64,000 bases of DNA from Candidatus Poribacteria bacterium (GCA_022822005.1 JAJECO010000077.1:1-64000); one strand, 5' to 3'. Numbered from the stretch's first letter, positions 55,108 through 63,501 are shown. Notes: generated by a model not told the origin, from the letters alone. Numbers and translations are program-made.

Positions 55108-56244
55108 CTACGCTGCCCGAACATCAAACCCGTTTTCTTGAAGCGCGTGCGCGTAGATCTCTTCGTCCAAATTCAGACCAAAGCCGGGTGAATTGGGGAC
55201 GCTTACCAGACCATCAGAGATTGAATAGCCGGAATCGTCCAAACCGGGGGTGTCAGCTTGGTCCCATTCCGCAAATTCAAATCCTCTGATTGCAGCGGAC
55301 AGGTGGCACGACACATAGTTGCCATAATGTCCACCGTAGTGATGTGGAGCGGATCCAACGTTCCATTCGTCAAGTTGAGGTCCGAGTTCAAGCCAGCGGG
55401 TGAAGCCGGGGTGGAAGATGTCGTACTGGATAATATCGACCAAGCCTTCTTCCGCCCACTGGAGTAGATTAAGCGAAGCGCCGCCTTCCCCATCTGCGAT
55501 CTTGGTCTCTATGCCCTCCGAATTGAGCCACTCCTTAAGGTTGGCATAGAAACTCCCATCCTCGTGGAAAGCCTCCTCCATCCAATATACTTTGGCATCG
55601 GCGGTCTCACTCAACACCTGCTTGGTTAGATTCAAGTTGTAGCCGTTATTAGCGTCGATCAGGATGGTAGCATCGGGTCCGACTGCGTTCCGGACCGCAC
55701 GAATCACCAGAATGTCGCGATGTGTGCCCTGTTGGAGCGGCATATGCATCGCACCACGCCCGACTTTTATCTTGTACGCTTTGTGTCCTCGTGCTTTCCC
55801 TTCCAATGCCTCAGAAGCGATCAGTGCCGCAGCTTCATTGTCATCTGCTAAGTGCAAATCGTCGATGTACAATGATGTATCATAACAACGCGCACGGAAA
55901 ACTCCATCCGCATCGGGCTCTCCTCCAAGCATCTCATATACCGGTTTTCCAGCAAGTTTTCCAGCGAGATCCCAAAGTGGATATTCAAGCGCACGAAATC
56001 GATCACTGACACCGCTTTCCAGATCAAACGCCTCGCTCAAAGGTGCGCCGACCAAACTTGCAGCGTCTTCCTCAGACATGCGTGACATGCCGAAACCGGC
56101 AGCGCCGTCATCGGTGGTGATACGCGCAATAGGGGGTCTGACATGTAGCCCATGTACCTGTAGACGTGAGTTACAGCCTGCTTCCCGCGGACGTGTGCCG
56201 ATAAGTGAGACGCATTCAATCCGATCTATTTTTGAGTTGTCCAT
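55108..56244 (-). CDS. Enolase-superfamily (mandelate racemase/muconate lactonizing-like) enzyme
   Basis: A 378-residue TIM-barrel enzyme. The capping domain runs to about residue 110 and the barrel follows. It keeps the KIKVGRGAMHMP strand with a catalytic-type Lys (about residue 160), metal ligands in ILIDANNGYNL, WMEEAFHEDG and KIADGEGG, and a late HHYGGHYGNY segment. Unlike the gene at 28220, it is not of the RspA type. Proton abstraction from a carboxylate is the common reaction; the substrate is unknown. AAGGAG precedes the ATG. Confidence 0.83.
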   Translation of the reverse strand: MDNSKIDRIECVSLIGTRPREAGCNSRLQVHGLHVRPPIARITTDDGAAGFGMSRMSEEDAASLVGAPLSEAFDLESGVSDRFRALEYPLWDLAGKLAGKPVYEMLGGEPDADGVFRARCYDTSLYIDDLHLADDNEAAALIASEALEGKARGHKAYKIKVGRGAMHMPLQQGTHRDILVIRAVRNAVGPDATILIDANNGYNLNLTKQVLSETADAKVYWMEEAFHEDGSFYANLKEWLNSEGIETKIADGEGGASLNLLQWAEEGLVDIIQYDIFHPGFTRWLELGPQLDEWNVGSAPHHYGGHYGNYVSCHLSAAIRGFEFAEWDQADTPGLDDSGYSISDGLVSVPNSPGFGLNLDEEIYAHALQENGFDVRAA

Positions 56245-56346
56245 GTTTACTCCTTAGTGGGGTTGTAGATATGGCTTAATATTCGAGGTGAGTCATCAAG
56301 AATCTCTAGATCGTCTGCCAATTGTGGACAAAAGATTAGGAATTTG

Positions 56347-56913
56347 CTACCGAGATTTGGTACGTTCTTTTTGCGACTCCCAAAGTGGCTCCGACTCGTC
56401 TGAACGATGATTGACCACACGGGCAAGTACAAACAGCAGATCAGAGAGTCTGTTGAGGTAAATAACTACCTCTGGATTCACCGTTTCCTTCGCAGCCAGA
56501 CTGACAACACGTCGCTCAGCGCGGCGCGCTACGGTTCGAGCTAAGTGGAGGGCTGCACCATCAACCGAGCCACCGGGTAGGATGAATGCTTTTAGGGGTG
56601 GGAGTTGGGTATCCAAGCGGTCAATCTCGCTTTCCAATTTGGCAGTCAGGGTGGGCGGAATCCTTAAGTTTGCTGCTTTTGGGTGTGTATCCAATGTCGC
56701 GATATCCGCCCCAAGGTCAAACAGAGCGTTCTGAATTCCATGGAGAATCGCACTTATTTCCGCATCTCGAATCTGAGATCTCACAGACCCGATGCATGCG
56801 TTGAGCTCATCAATTGTTCCGCAAGCCTCCACGCGTATAGTGTCTTTAGCAACCCTTGTTCCACCGTAGAGTCCGGTCTCACCGGTGTCTCCAGTTCTGG
56901 TATAGATTTTCAT
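56347..56913 (-). CDS. PduO-type cob(I)alamin adenosyltransferase
   Basis: A 188-residue enzyme that transfers adenosyl from ATP to cob(I)alamin to make adenosylcobalamin. The N-terminal ATP-binding motif TRTGDTGETGLYGGTRVAK and the TIDELNACIGSVRSQI block are canonical, as is RRAERRVVSLA with the conserved Arg and the closing LNRLSDLLFVLARVVNH. It belongs to the PduO/MMAB type, not CobA. The C-terminal tail is slightly long. Upstream on the other strand is pepP. A B12-type radical SAM gene lies 1.6 kb away. Confidence 0.93.
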   Translation of the reverse strand: MKIYTRTGDTGETGLYGGTRVAKDTIRVEACGTIDELNACIGSVRSQIRDAEISAILHGIQNALFDLGADIATLDTHPKAANLRIPPTLTAKLESEIDRLDTQLPPLKAFILPGGSVDGAALHLARTVARRAERRVVSLAAKETVNPEVVIYLNRLSDLLFVLARVVNHRSDESEPLWESQKERTKSR

Positions 56914-57093
56914 ATTGTAGCCATGATCCCTTCTTCGGTCATTATAGCAGAATTGACGGAAACCTGCAACGCAAATTGGCTTATTAGTTCGTCAGTTGAT
57001 TGGTTCGAGCGGAAAACGAAGGAATGAGAAAACGAAACTGGATTATCCTTCTGGCTTTACGCTCTCTTTTTCATTCGGCTGTTTAGGGGATTA

Positions 57094-57102
57094 TGCTATA
57101 AT
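57094..57102 (+). promoter_or_regulatory. Extended -10 promoter before pepP
   Basis: TGCTATAAT at 57094-57102 is an extended -10 element with a perfect -10 hexamer, about 46 nt before the pepP start codon. No convincing -35 is seen, which is allowed for extended -10 promoters. Confidence 0.45.
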
Positions 57103-57148
57103 TTTGAGCAATTCGAATCAGAATTGTCCACAGAAGGAGAAAACAAAT

Positions 57149-58438
57149 ATGCATGAAGATAGGCGCGAAGCGTTTAAGAAAAAAATCGCAGGAGGTACTG
57201 CAATCCTGCCGAGTGCAGTACAGGCGATGCGTACCCATTCGACCGAATATAGATACCGCCAAGACGCAAATTTTTACTATTTAACGGGGTTCGACGAGCC
57301 AGAGGCGGTTTGCGTCATTGCGCCAGATCATCCTGAACATCAGTATATTTTATTTGTCCGTTCCCGCGTCCCGGAACAGGAGGTTTGGACTGGGAAGCGC
57401 GCCGGTGTTGAAGGTGCAAAGGAACGCTTCGGCGCAGATGCAGCCTATCCGATCGAAGAGTTCGATGAGAAGATCCCGGAATATATCGGCACTTCCGAAC
57501 GGCTCTACTACGGGTTCGGTATGAACGAGGCTTTTAATCAGAAGATTATCGCACTTCTCAAGGAATCCAGGCGAAACCGTTTACGCAATGGAACGGGCCC
57601 AACGACCTTAATTGATCCAACGGACATTCTTGCCGAAATGCGGCTGATGAAAGATGAAAAAGAACTTAAATGGATTCGCAAAGCGGTGGACATCAGTGTC
57701 GAAGCGCATATCGCAGCGATGCAGATGGCTCGTCCCGGGATGTATGAGTATGAGTTGGAAAGCCTAATAGACTCGATCTATCGGAAAAATGGCGGCACGG
57801 GGCCGGCGTTTCTCACCATTGTAGCGAGCAGTGTAAACGCTACGACGCTGCACTATACAACAAATGACCGTCAGATCGAGGATGGTGATCTGGTGCTCAT
57901 TGATGCAGGTTGTGAATATCAGTACTATTGTGGTGATATAACGCGGACATTTCCCGCAAACGGGGAGTTTACCGATGCCCAACGTGCAGTCTACCAAGGT
58001 GTGCTTGACGTCCAATGTGAGGTTATTGAGAGTATTCGCCCCGGCGTGTCAATCGGCGACCCTGTTCAAAAGGCGGTTGAGATGTTGACGGAAACAATGC
58101 TCGAATTGGGCTTGTTAGTAGGAGAGAAGGAGAAATTGATTGAGGAAGGGGAATATCGAAAGTTCTATATGCACAGTGTGGGGCACATGCTGGGGGTAGA
58201 AGTTCACGATGTAGCAAAGACAAGGGACGGTGAGGAGTACAAACTCTTTCAACCGGGCATGGTGATGACCATCGAGCCGGGCCTCTATATTGATCCTGAT
58301 AGCGAAAACGTCCCACCGGAATATCTGGGAATCGGCGTCCGAATCGAGGACAACATTCTGGTAACTGAATCCGGATGTGAAGTTCTGACAGCAGCCGTTC
58401 CCAAAACAATCGATGAGATTGAGAGGTTCATGGCGTAA
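57149..58438 (+). CDS. pepP: Xaa-Pro aminopeptidase (M24 family)
   Basis: A 429-residue M24B metallopeptidase that removes N-terminal residues before proline. The N-terminal domain (residues about 1-165) is the creatinase-N fold (YRQDANFYYLTGFDEPEAV). The catalytic domain has the dinuclear metal ligands in LIDAGCEYQYYCGDITRTF, the HSVGHMLGVEVHD segment, TIEPGLYI and GIGVRIEDNI. AAGGAGA precedes the ATG at 57149. It is convergent with the radical SAM gene; with readthrough of the TGA their stops are only six bp apart. Confidence 0.93.
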   Translation: MHEDRREAFKKKIAGGTAILPSAVQAMRTHSTEYRYRQDANFYYLTGFDEPEAVCVIAPDHPEHQYILFVRSRVPEQEVWTGKRAGVEGAKERFGADAAYPIEEFDEKIPEYIGTSERLYYGFGMNEAFNQKIIALLKESRRNRLRNGTGPTTLIDPTDILAEMRLMKDEKELKWIRKAVDISVEAHIAAMQMARPGMYEYELESLIDSIYRKNGGTGPAFLTIVASSVNATTLHYTTNDRQIEDGDLVLIDAGCEYQYYCGDITRTFPANGEFTDAQRAVYQGVLDVQCEVIESIRPGVSIGDPVQKAVEMLTETMLELGLLVGEKEKLIEEGEYRKFYMHSVGHMLGVEVHDVAKTRDGEEYKLFQPGMVMTIEPGLYIDPDSENVPPEYLGIGVRIEDNILVTESGCEVLTAAVPKTIDEIERFMA

Positions 58439-58444
58439 ACTGCA

Positions 58445-59950
58445 TTAGTGAAGCGGGTCCAACTGACCCTGCGTTGGCTCCGCTCAGCAAAACCAATCTT
58501 CAGTCAGCCGCGGTGGTCGTGTGCGATTAGGTTCGAAATCCATCGGAAGTGTGACAACAGATCCCTCTTCGCCGATTGCCGCATACGCAAGGTTTCGCAC
58601 TCGATGAAAGGTTATGAACGGATCCTCGCTTACCTGTGATGCACTCTCAACGGCGATTGTGACTGCCTTTTGCAGCTCGTCCATGCGCGGGTCGGGATGT
58701 CTCCATTGATGAGTGAAAGACTCCTGATCGAGTCCACCAAGGTAAGGTTGAATAGATTCTTGACAGAGCAAAGAGGACCCTGGCGGCACAAGCAGACGAA
58801 TTGTATATTGCACGGGATCGATGTAATCGATTAGTTGCTTATCCTCCACAGAGTTAAGAATATACAGATAGCTTTCAAGGGTTTCCCATGGTGTGAACGG
58901 GACAAGGGAGGGACGCAGGGCAATCCCGACCTCTTTCAACAGATCAGCTGCCGCAAAAACGTCTGCACGTGTGTGTCCCTTCTGTAAGTTTTTAAGCACT
59001 GTGTCATTGAGCGACTCCACCGCGGAGACGATAAAGATACAGCCACAGTCGCAGAGTTCATGCAGAATAGAACGGTGTTTTAGGAGATGTTCAATCTTGG
59101 TTGTGCAATCGAAGGTTAGGTTTGGAAACGCTTCGTGCATAGCTTGAACAACCCTGAGGGCATGTTTGGGGCCATTCAGGAAGTCAGGGTCACCAAATGT
59201 GATGTGAGTCGCACCAGCGTCAACTTGCGCCCGAATATCTTCCAGCACAGCTTCTTTTCGGACAACCGAAAATCTACCCTCATAAACCGGTGGGATAGGA
59301 CAATGGAAACAGAGATGTTTGCATCCACGGCTCGCCTCTACATACCCCGCGAGGTGAGCGATTCCCTCCCGTTCAAGATGTGCATACTTATCAAGTGGCG
59401 GTAATCCCGTCCGGCTCGGCACGGGAAGAACTTCGTTGTGCAAATCGCTGTGCCGCTGATGAAGGCTTACTTCGGCGTATGAAAGTCGCAGGAGAGGGTT
59501 GGATTGAGGACGGTCTTGCAGTGACACGAGACTTCCGCGTTGGAGTACACCCGTTATCTCAATATGCTTTCCGGCTCCGAGGGAATCAACCAAGTGAACC
59601 ATCGGTATCTCATACTCGCCTCCGATGACTGAATCCGCATGATTTTCAAGCAGATATTCGGCGTTCAACAAAGCGTAGAGGCCGTAGAAGCAGATGTGGC
59701 AGATCGGGTTGATCTCGCGGATACGGGTTGCAACATGTACACCCAGACGGAGAGCCGTGTGCATCGGTACACAAATTCCAACAAACTCTGCACAGGCAGC
59801 CTTTTCCAAATCTAAGGTTTCAACAGCGACATCGATTGCGTCTGGCGTATACCCAGCACGTTCAAGAAATCCAAGCGGCGAAGCGAGACCGATCGGCTGA
59901 TGCCCGAGTTCGTAGCAGGAAATAAGCAATATAGCCCCTGGATGTTTCAT
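58445..59950 (-). CDS. B12-type radical SAM protein with CUAEP tail; predicted selenoprotein (in-frame TGA = Sec)
   Basis: The apparent stop TGA at 58484-58486 is followed in the same frame by GCG GAG CCA, coding Ala-Glu-Pro, so the end reads LTEDWFC-[TGA]-AEP and then nine more residues to TAA at 58445-58447. This is the C-U-A-E-P tail of the family named in public databases CUAEP/CCAEP-tail radical SAM protein, in which the second tail residue is selenocysteine or Cys. Read this way the protein has 501 residues with Sec489. The N-terminal domain (about 1-120) is a B12-binding-like Rossmann fold (ILLISCYELGHQP), without a visible DxHxxG. The radical SAM domain has the 4Fe-4S motif C210-x3-C214-x2-C217 in RGCKHLCFHC. 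The ATG at 59950 starts the conserved part; an upstream in-frame ATG at 59992 lies inside a terminator. Reaction unknown. selA, selB, selC and selD are not in the window. If TGA were a stop, the product would lack the tail. Confidence 0.85.
58453..58472 (-). promoter_or_regulatory. Candidate bacterial SECIS hairpin after the TGA
   Basis: Read as RNA on the minus strand, GCAGGGUC (58472-58465), loop AGUUG (58464-58460) and GACCCGC (58459-58453) form a stem of five plus two base pairs with one bulged A. The loop begins 19 nt after the TGA and has G at its second position. A stem-loop with a G in the first two loop bases, roughly 16-37 nt after the codon, is the known bacterial SECIS layout, as I recall it. 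An alternative fold using AGCGG/CCGCU and CCAAC/GUUGG competes with it. Confidence 0.6.
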
Positions 59951-59966
59951 TGTCAATATAGCCCCT

Positions 59967-60000
59967 GAAAAAAAAGAGGCAGATCCACGCATCTGCCTCT
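59967..60000 (-). terminator. Intrinsic terminator just upstream of the radical SAM gene
   Basis: Perfect 10-bp stem AGAGGCAGAT/ATCTGCCTCT with a 6-nt loop, followed on the minus strand by eight T. It should end transcription of the gene at 60068-60808. The U-tract ends about 17 nt before the ATG of the radical SAM gene at 59950, leaving no room for a promoter after it. Confidence 0.85.
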
Positions 60001-60067
60001 ACGAGGCGTTACCTGCCGTTCGTTGTGCTACTGTTTTGTTATCGTTAAAAAATCATCAATGATATAT

Positions 60068-60808
60068 TTACTCTGGAATATGATGGTTGGTGGGTGGTGT
60101 TTCTGGTGTGAAAGTAGATCGAGGGATGTATGTTTGAATTGGCAGGGAGTCCTGCCATCCAGCTTCCTCAAGAAGCGTCTGGGCATGGTCAGCACCTCCT
60201 ACCAATTCTATCCAATCTTCGAGCAGCATTAAAGTTGTGCCATCTCGATCTATAATCATCGTCGCGATCAGTGGATATGACTTTGGGGGCGGATCTGGCG
60301 AATCGGGATCCACATCGCGGGGTGGAAAATGGCGATGAATATCGGGAGGAGCTTCGGGAATTGGGGGATTGCTTATGTATACTCCTTCTTGACCACCAAC
60401 TACACCTAGTTCTGGGAGTGCCTGTTCCTTCAACGCTCGAGCCCCGTGCCTGCTGTGATTAGGCATCTCAACTGCCTCAAACACAACGACGTCCACCTGT
60501 TGAAAAATAACCTTAATAGGACTGAAACGGTTGCTATCCCATTTCGCCGGCGTATACACCCATGCCGGAAGCTTCAGGGACGGAAATCGCTTTTCGATCT
60601 CTCTTGGCTGCTGGCTAACAAGTTCTGCTTGCCGCAAAAACGCCCGATCGGTCGCCGTAATTGCACTATTAGGATCAAACTGAGCCTGCTTTGCTATCGA
60701 TGTCGATAGCGCAGTTTCAACATGGGTAACGTAGAACCTATAACCCACATAGCCACTGAGAAGCACGGTCATAGCAATAAGGCACAAGTTGAGACAACGC
60801 TTGTTCAC
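60068..60808 (-). CDS. Membrane-anchored protein of unknown function
   Basis: A 246-residue protein starting with GTG; GGAGG lies 6 nt upstream. An N-terminal hydrophobic segment (residues about 7-27) is an anchor or uncleaved signal. The rest is extracytoplasmic, with a Pro-rich middle (residues about 150-180, PPIPEAPPDIHRHFPPRD) and a final part containing a TMIIDRDGTTLMLLEDW strand-helix unit. No family is recognised. It is followed by a strong terminator. On the same strand, 108 bp downstream of nfuA. Confidence 0.68.
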   Translation of the reverse strand: MNKRCLNLCLIAMTVLLSGYVGYRFYVTHVETALSTSIAKQAQFDPNSAITATDRAFLRQAELVSQQPREIEKRFPSLKLPAWVYTPAKWDSNRFSPIKVIFQQVDVVVFEAVEMPNHSRHGARALKEQALPELGVVGGQEGVYISNPPIPEAPPDIHRHFPPRDVDPDSPDPPPKSYPLIATMIIDRDGTTLMLLEDWIELVGGADHAQTLLEEAGWQDSLPIQTYIPRSTFTPETPPTNHHIPE

Positions 60809-60916
60809 GACAACCTCCGCAAACCAACAGAGATAGTTTGATACTCAGCAACTAAAGTCTTGGTGCGGGGCTTACATTCGAAGGACAGCCCGCTCGTCGA
60901 GAATCACACTACTTCT

Positions 60917-61549
60917 TTACCCCTTGCTTGGCTGGTAGTAGGGGTTATCCCCGGCTGCATGATCGGTGGTATCGATAATATTCTTGATTTCAGGAAAATG
61001 CTCTTGAATCATTCCCTCTATGCCGTGCTTCAAGGTGACATTTGCCATGCCACATCCCTGACAGCCACCACCCATGTGAATGTAGATAGAATCATCAGTA
61101 ACATCTAACAGATCAATCTGCCCACCATGCGATGCAACCGCAGGATTAATCCGTTCGTCAATGAGTTGCTGAATGGCTTGGGCTTTAGGATTATCCCAAG
61201 TAGGCGTGTTCGGATTATCAATCTTGAAGCCGCTTGAATTCAGATCTTCTACATAATCAACGGTTGCCCCCTTTAGGTTTTCGGCGCTTTCCGAGTCGAT
61301 GAAAACCTTGAATTCACCGCAGTCGATCACGATATCATCTGGATTTGGGTCAACTTCCAGACCTAATCCATACTCAAATGCTGAGGCAGAGCGTCCGCTG
61401 ATACTAATCCGCAATCCATCAACCTCCATCCCTTGGTCTTCAATCACCGATTGAATCTTTTGCTTGGCACCCTCAGTGACAGTCAGCAGCCCAGACGCCT
61501 CTACAGTTTGAGGTTGTTTCGGTTTTAATTTGTCCAATAGATTCTTCAT
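60917..61549 (-). CDS. nfuA: NfuA-type Fe-S scaffold/carrier protein
   Basis: A 210-residue two-domain Fe-S carrier. The N-terminal part (about 20-115) is an A-type (IscA-like) fold whose cluster cysteines are replaced (RISISGRSASAFEYGLGLEV), as in E. coli NfuA. The C-terminal NifU domain (about 120-200) keeps the cluster CxxC in GGGCQGCGMANVTLKHG. It delivers 4Fe-4S clusters to enzymes, including radical SAM proteins. TTAAGGAGAGG precedes the ATG. It is 25 bp downstream of the sigma factor gene on the same strand. Confidence 0.9.
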   Translation of the reverse strand: MKNLLDKLKPKQPQTVEASGLLTVTEGAKQKIQSVIEDQGMEVDGLRISISGRSASAFEYGLGLEVDPNPDDIVIDCGEFKVFIDSESAENLKGATVDYVEDLNSSGFKIDNPNTPTWDNPKAQAIQQLIDERINPAVASHGGQIDLLDVTDDSIYIHMGGGCQGCGMANVTLKHGIEGMIQEHFPEIKNIIDTTDHAAGDNPYYQPSKG

Positions 61550-61574
61550 TGCCTCTCCTTAATGTTGGTAGGTG

Positions 61575-62561
61575 CTACGCAGCTGGGCAACTTGGTGCTT
61601 CCGTAGTAATCCGAAGTTCACCGGTCTCATCGTACAGACGTTTAATCCGCGCGAGTGCCTCGATCTCCAATTGTCGAATCCTTTCCCGCGTAACATCCAT
61701 CTTTTCCCCAATTTCGCGCAGCGTCTTTTCTTCGCCATCTTCAAGGCCGAAGCGCATCTTGATCACTTTACGCTCACGCGCTTTCAATTTACTGAGAAGT
61801 GTGTCTACTAAATCCTCTTCAACCAAATCTGCAATTGGACCCGCTTCAGGATTTGCTTGGGGATCCTCAATTAGATCTCTCAAAGTCGTTGCATTTGTTT
61901 CGTCGTTAAGTGGTAGCTCTAACGAGACCGTACCTGAATTGAGCAATAGAAGATCTTCGATCTGTTTATCGGTCAAATCAAGCACTTCGGATAGTTCCTC
62001 AATAGTCGGTTCGCGATGGAGTGTTTGGCTGAGATGTGCATGAGCCGAATCGAATTTGGTCGCCTTTGCAACAACGTAAGATGGCAGCCGGATCGAGCGT
62101 GAGCAGTTATCGAGCGTTCTCATGATCGCCTGTCGAATCCACCATATAGCGTAGGTGCTAAATTTAAATCCCTTCCGATAGTCGAATTTACTTGCTGCGC
62201 GCATTAGCCCAATGTTGCCCTCTTGGATGAGATCTTCCAAAGGGACATTATGGCCTTGATATTTCATTGCAACTGAAACCACCAACCGCAAGTTAGCTTG
62301 AACCAGCTCATCACGCGCACCTTCATCACCTTCTTCAATCCGTTTGGCAAATTCAATCTCTTCCTCTCTGGACAAGAGACTGTGTTGTGCAACTTTTTGC
62401 AGCCAGGTGCTTAGTGCATCAATTTGGAGAGTTGGGGGCTCTTCCTCTGATGGCGTTGGCCATTCGCTACTGCCTTCATAGTTTTCAGTGTCGTCAATCG
62501 GTGTTTCAACGAGGTTCTGATTGAACACTCCACCGACCGTTGCATTTGCCCTTGTTGTCAT
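61575..62561 (-). CDS. RNA polymerase sigma factor, sigma-70 family (primary type)
   Basis: A 328-residue sigma factor. Region 1.2 has LSREEEIEFAKRIEEGD. Region 2 has ANLRLVVSVAMKY, LIQEGNIGLMRAASKFDYRKGF and the promoter-melting/-10 recognition KFSTYAIWWIRQAIMRT. Region 3 and a region 4 helix-turn-helix (TLREIGEKMDVTRERIRQLE) follow. It lacks region 1.1, so it could be the primary factor of a lineage with a short form or a group 2 factor. It likely recognises TTGACA/TATAAT-type promoters, which are seen in this window. AGGAG precedes the ATG. Confidence 0.93.
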   Translation of the reverse strand: MTTRANATVGGVFNQNLVETPIDDTENYEGSSEWPTPSEEEPPTLQIDALSTWLQKVAQHSLLSREEEIEFAKRIEEGDEGARDELVQANLRLVVSVAMKYQGHNVPLEDLIQEGNIGLMRAASKFDYRKGFKFSTYAIWWIRQAIMRTLDNCSRSIRLPSYVVAKATKFDSAHAHLSQTLHREPTIEELSEVLDLTDKQIEDLLLLNSGTVSLELPLNDETNATTLRDLIEDPQANPEAGPIADLVEEDLVDTLLSKLKARERKVIKMRFGLEDGEEKTLREIGEKMDVTRERIRQLEIEALARIKRLYDETGELRITTEAPSCPAA

Positions 62562-62628
62562 TTACCTCTTCTCCTAAAAGGCTGTTGGACTGTCTTACCG
62601 TACCAAGGTCTAGCATCGAATTGGCGGA

Positions 62629-62658
62629 ATGGTAACACGATATTTTATGTTTTGTCAA
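62629..62658 (-). promoter_or_regulatory. Promoter for the sigma factor gene
   Basis: On the minus strand, TTGACA (62658-62653), 18-bp spacer and TACCAT (62634-62629), about 70 nt before the sigma factor start. The -35 is perfect and the -10 is partial. Confidence 0.5.
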
Positions 62659-62686
62659 GTAAATAACTTAAAAAACCCATTTTCAC

Positions 62687-62715
62687 TTGTAAATGTGCTA
62701 TTTTTCTGATATAAT
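62687..62715 (+). promoter_or_regulatory. Promoter for the SufR-like regulator
   Basis: TTGTAA (62687-62692), 17-bp spacer and perfect TATAAT (62710-62715), about 125 nt before the regulator start. It is divergent from the sigma factor promoter. AT-rich inverted strings (AAGT-N5-ACTT at 62657) in the shared interval could hold a common operator. Confidence 0.5.
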
Positions 62716-62838
62716 CTCTATGGTATTATACAGGGGAAGGCCATCATCTGGTATTTCGGTCTGATCAAGGAATTGTGGAGAAATAGGGATGCGGGGAAGT
62801 TAAAGCGTATTCACTACCAAAGCCGGGAAGATAAAACG

Positions 62839-63501
62839 ATGAAATCAGTACCAAAGGACACGCGCGGCGCGATCGTCGAACTCTTGAAAAAAAATAACGG
62901 TATGACAGCTGGTGAAATTGCTGCAGAGTTGGATCTCCACTCAATGACAGTTCGTCAACATCTTGCGATCTTAGAGCGGGAGGGGCACATTCAACACTAT
63001 CGCGAAAAAATTAGCCGGGGCAGACCTGTTTATATCTATAAACTTACCCCTGAAGCCAAAGAAAGTCTATTTCCGAATGACTACCCACGATTCGCACTGG
63101 GGACTTTGGATGCTCTGGTAATGATTGACGGTGCTGAAAAAGTCAATCAACTCCTTGAATATCAGATGGAAGCGAAGATTGAGACGTGCCTCGACACTAT
63201 CGAGGGGAAAAGATTAGACGAAAAGATCAAAGTACTTGCTGCGTTCTTGGATGAAGAAGGCTATCAGGTTGAGATCACAGAGACACCCAATGCCTACATT
63301 CTTAAGGAACACAATTGTGCGCTTGAATCTATCGCACAGAAATATCCCCAACTGTGTCAGCTGGAGTTATCACTGTTACAGCGGCTACTCGACGTACCGG
63401 TCGAGCGAGAATGTCACATGCCTTCTGGGGATTCGATATGTAGTTATAAAGTCCTCAAAACTGGCACGGCTCCAGAATGTAGGGGACAGGATAGCCTGTA
63501 A
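62839..63501 (+). CDS. SufR-like iron-sulfur-cluster-responsive transcriptional regulator
   Basis: A 220-residue DeoR/ArsR-type winged-helix regulator. The N-terminal helix-turn-helix is GMTAGEIAAELDLHSMTVRQ (about residues 21-40), with REGHIQHYREKISRGRPVYIY as the wing. The C-terminal part has cysteines in LKEHNCALES, YPQLCQLELS, ERECHMPSG and DSICSYKV. The first pair is spaced C-x12-C as in SufR, but the later cysteines are shifted, so a cluster is likely but not certain. SufR represses Fe-S assembly genes; nfuA lies next door. The ATG at 62839 is preferred over a start 22 codons upstream because it precedes the HTH. Confidence 0.8.
   Translation: MKSVPKDTRGAIVELLKKNNGMTAGEIAAELDLHSMTVRQHLAILEREGHIQHYREKISRGRPVYIYKLTPEAKESLFPNDYPRFALGTLDALVMIDGAEKVNQLLEYQMEAKIETCLDTIEGKRLDEKIKVLAAFLDEEGYQVEITETPNAYILKEHNCALESIAQKYPQLCQLELSLLQRLLDVPVERECHMPSGDSICSYKVLKTGTAPECRGQDSL

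Noticed and set aside
60041-60063. Second weak hairpin with A/T tract right after the gene at 60068
   Set aside because: Only about 4-5 bp of stem with a 2-nt loop; too weak to count as a terminator beside the strong one at 59967-60000.
63485-63498. ACAGG-ATAG-CCTGT hairpin at the end of the SufR-like gene
   Set aside because: Five-bp stem with no T-tract, and it lies in coding sequence. Not distinguishable from chance.
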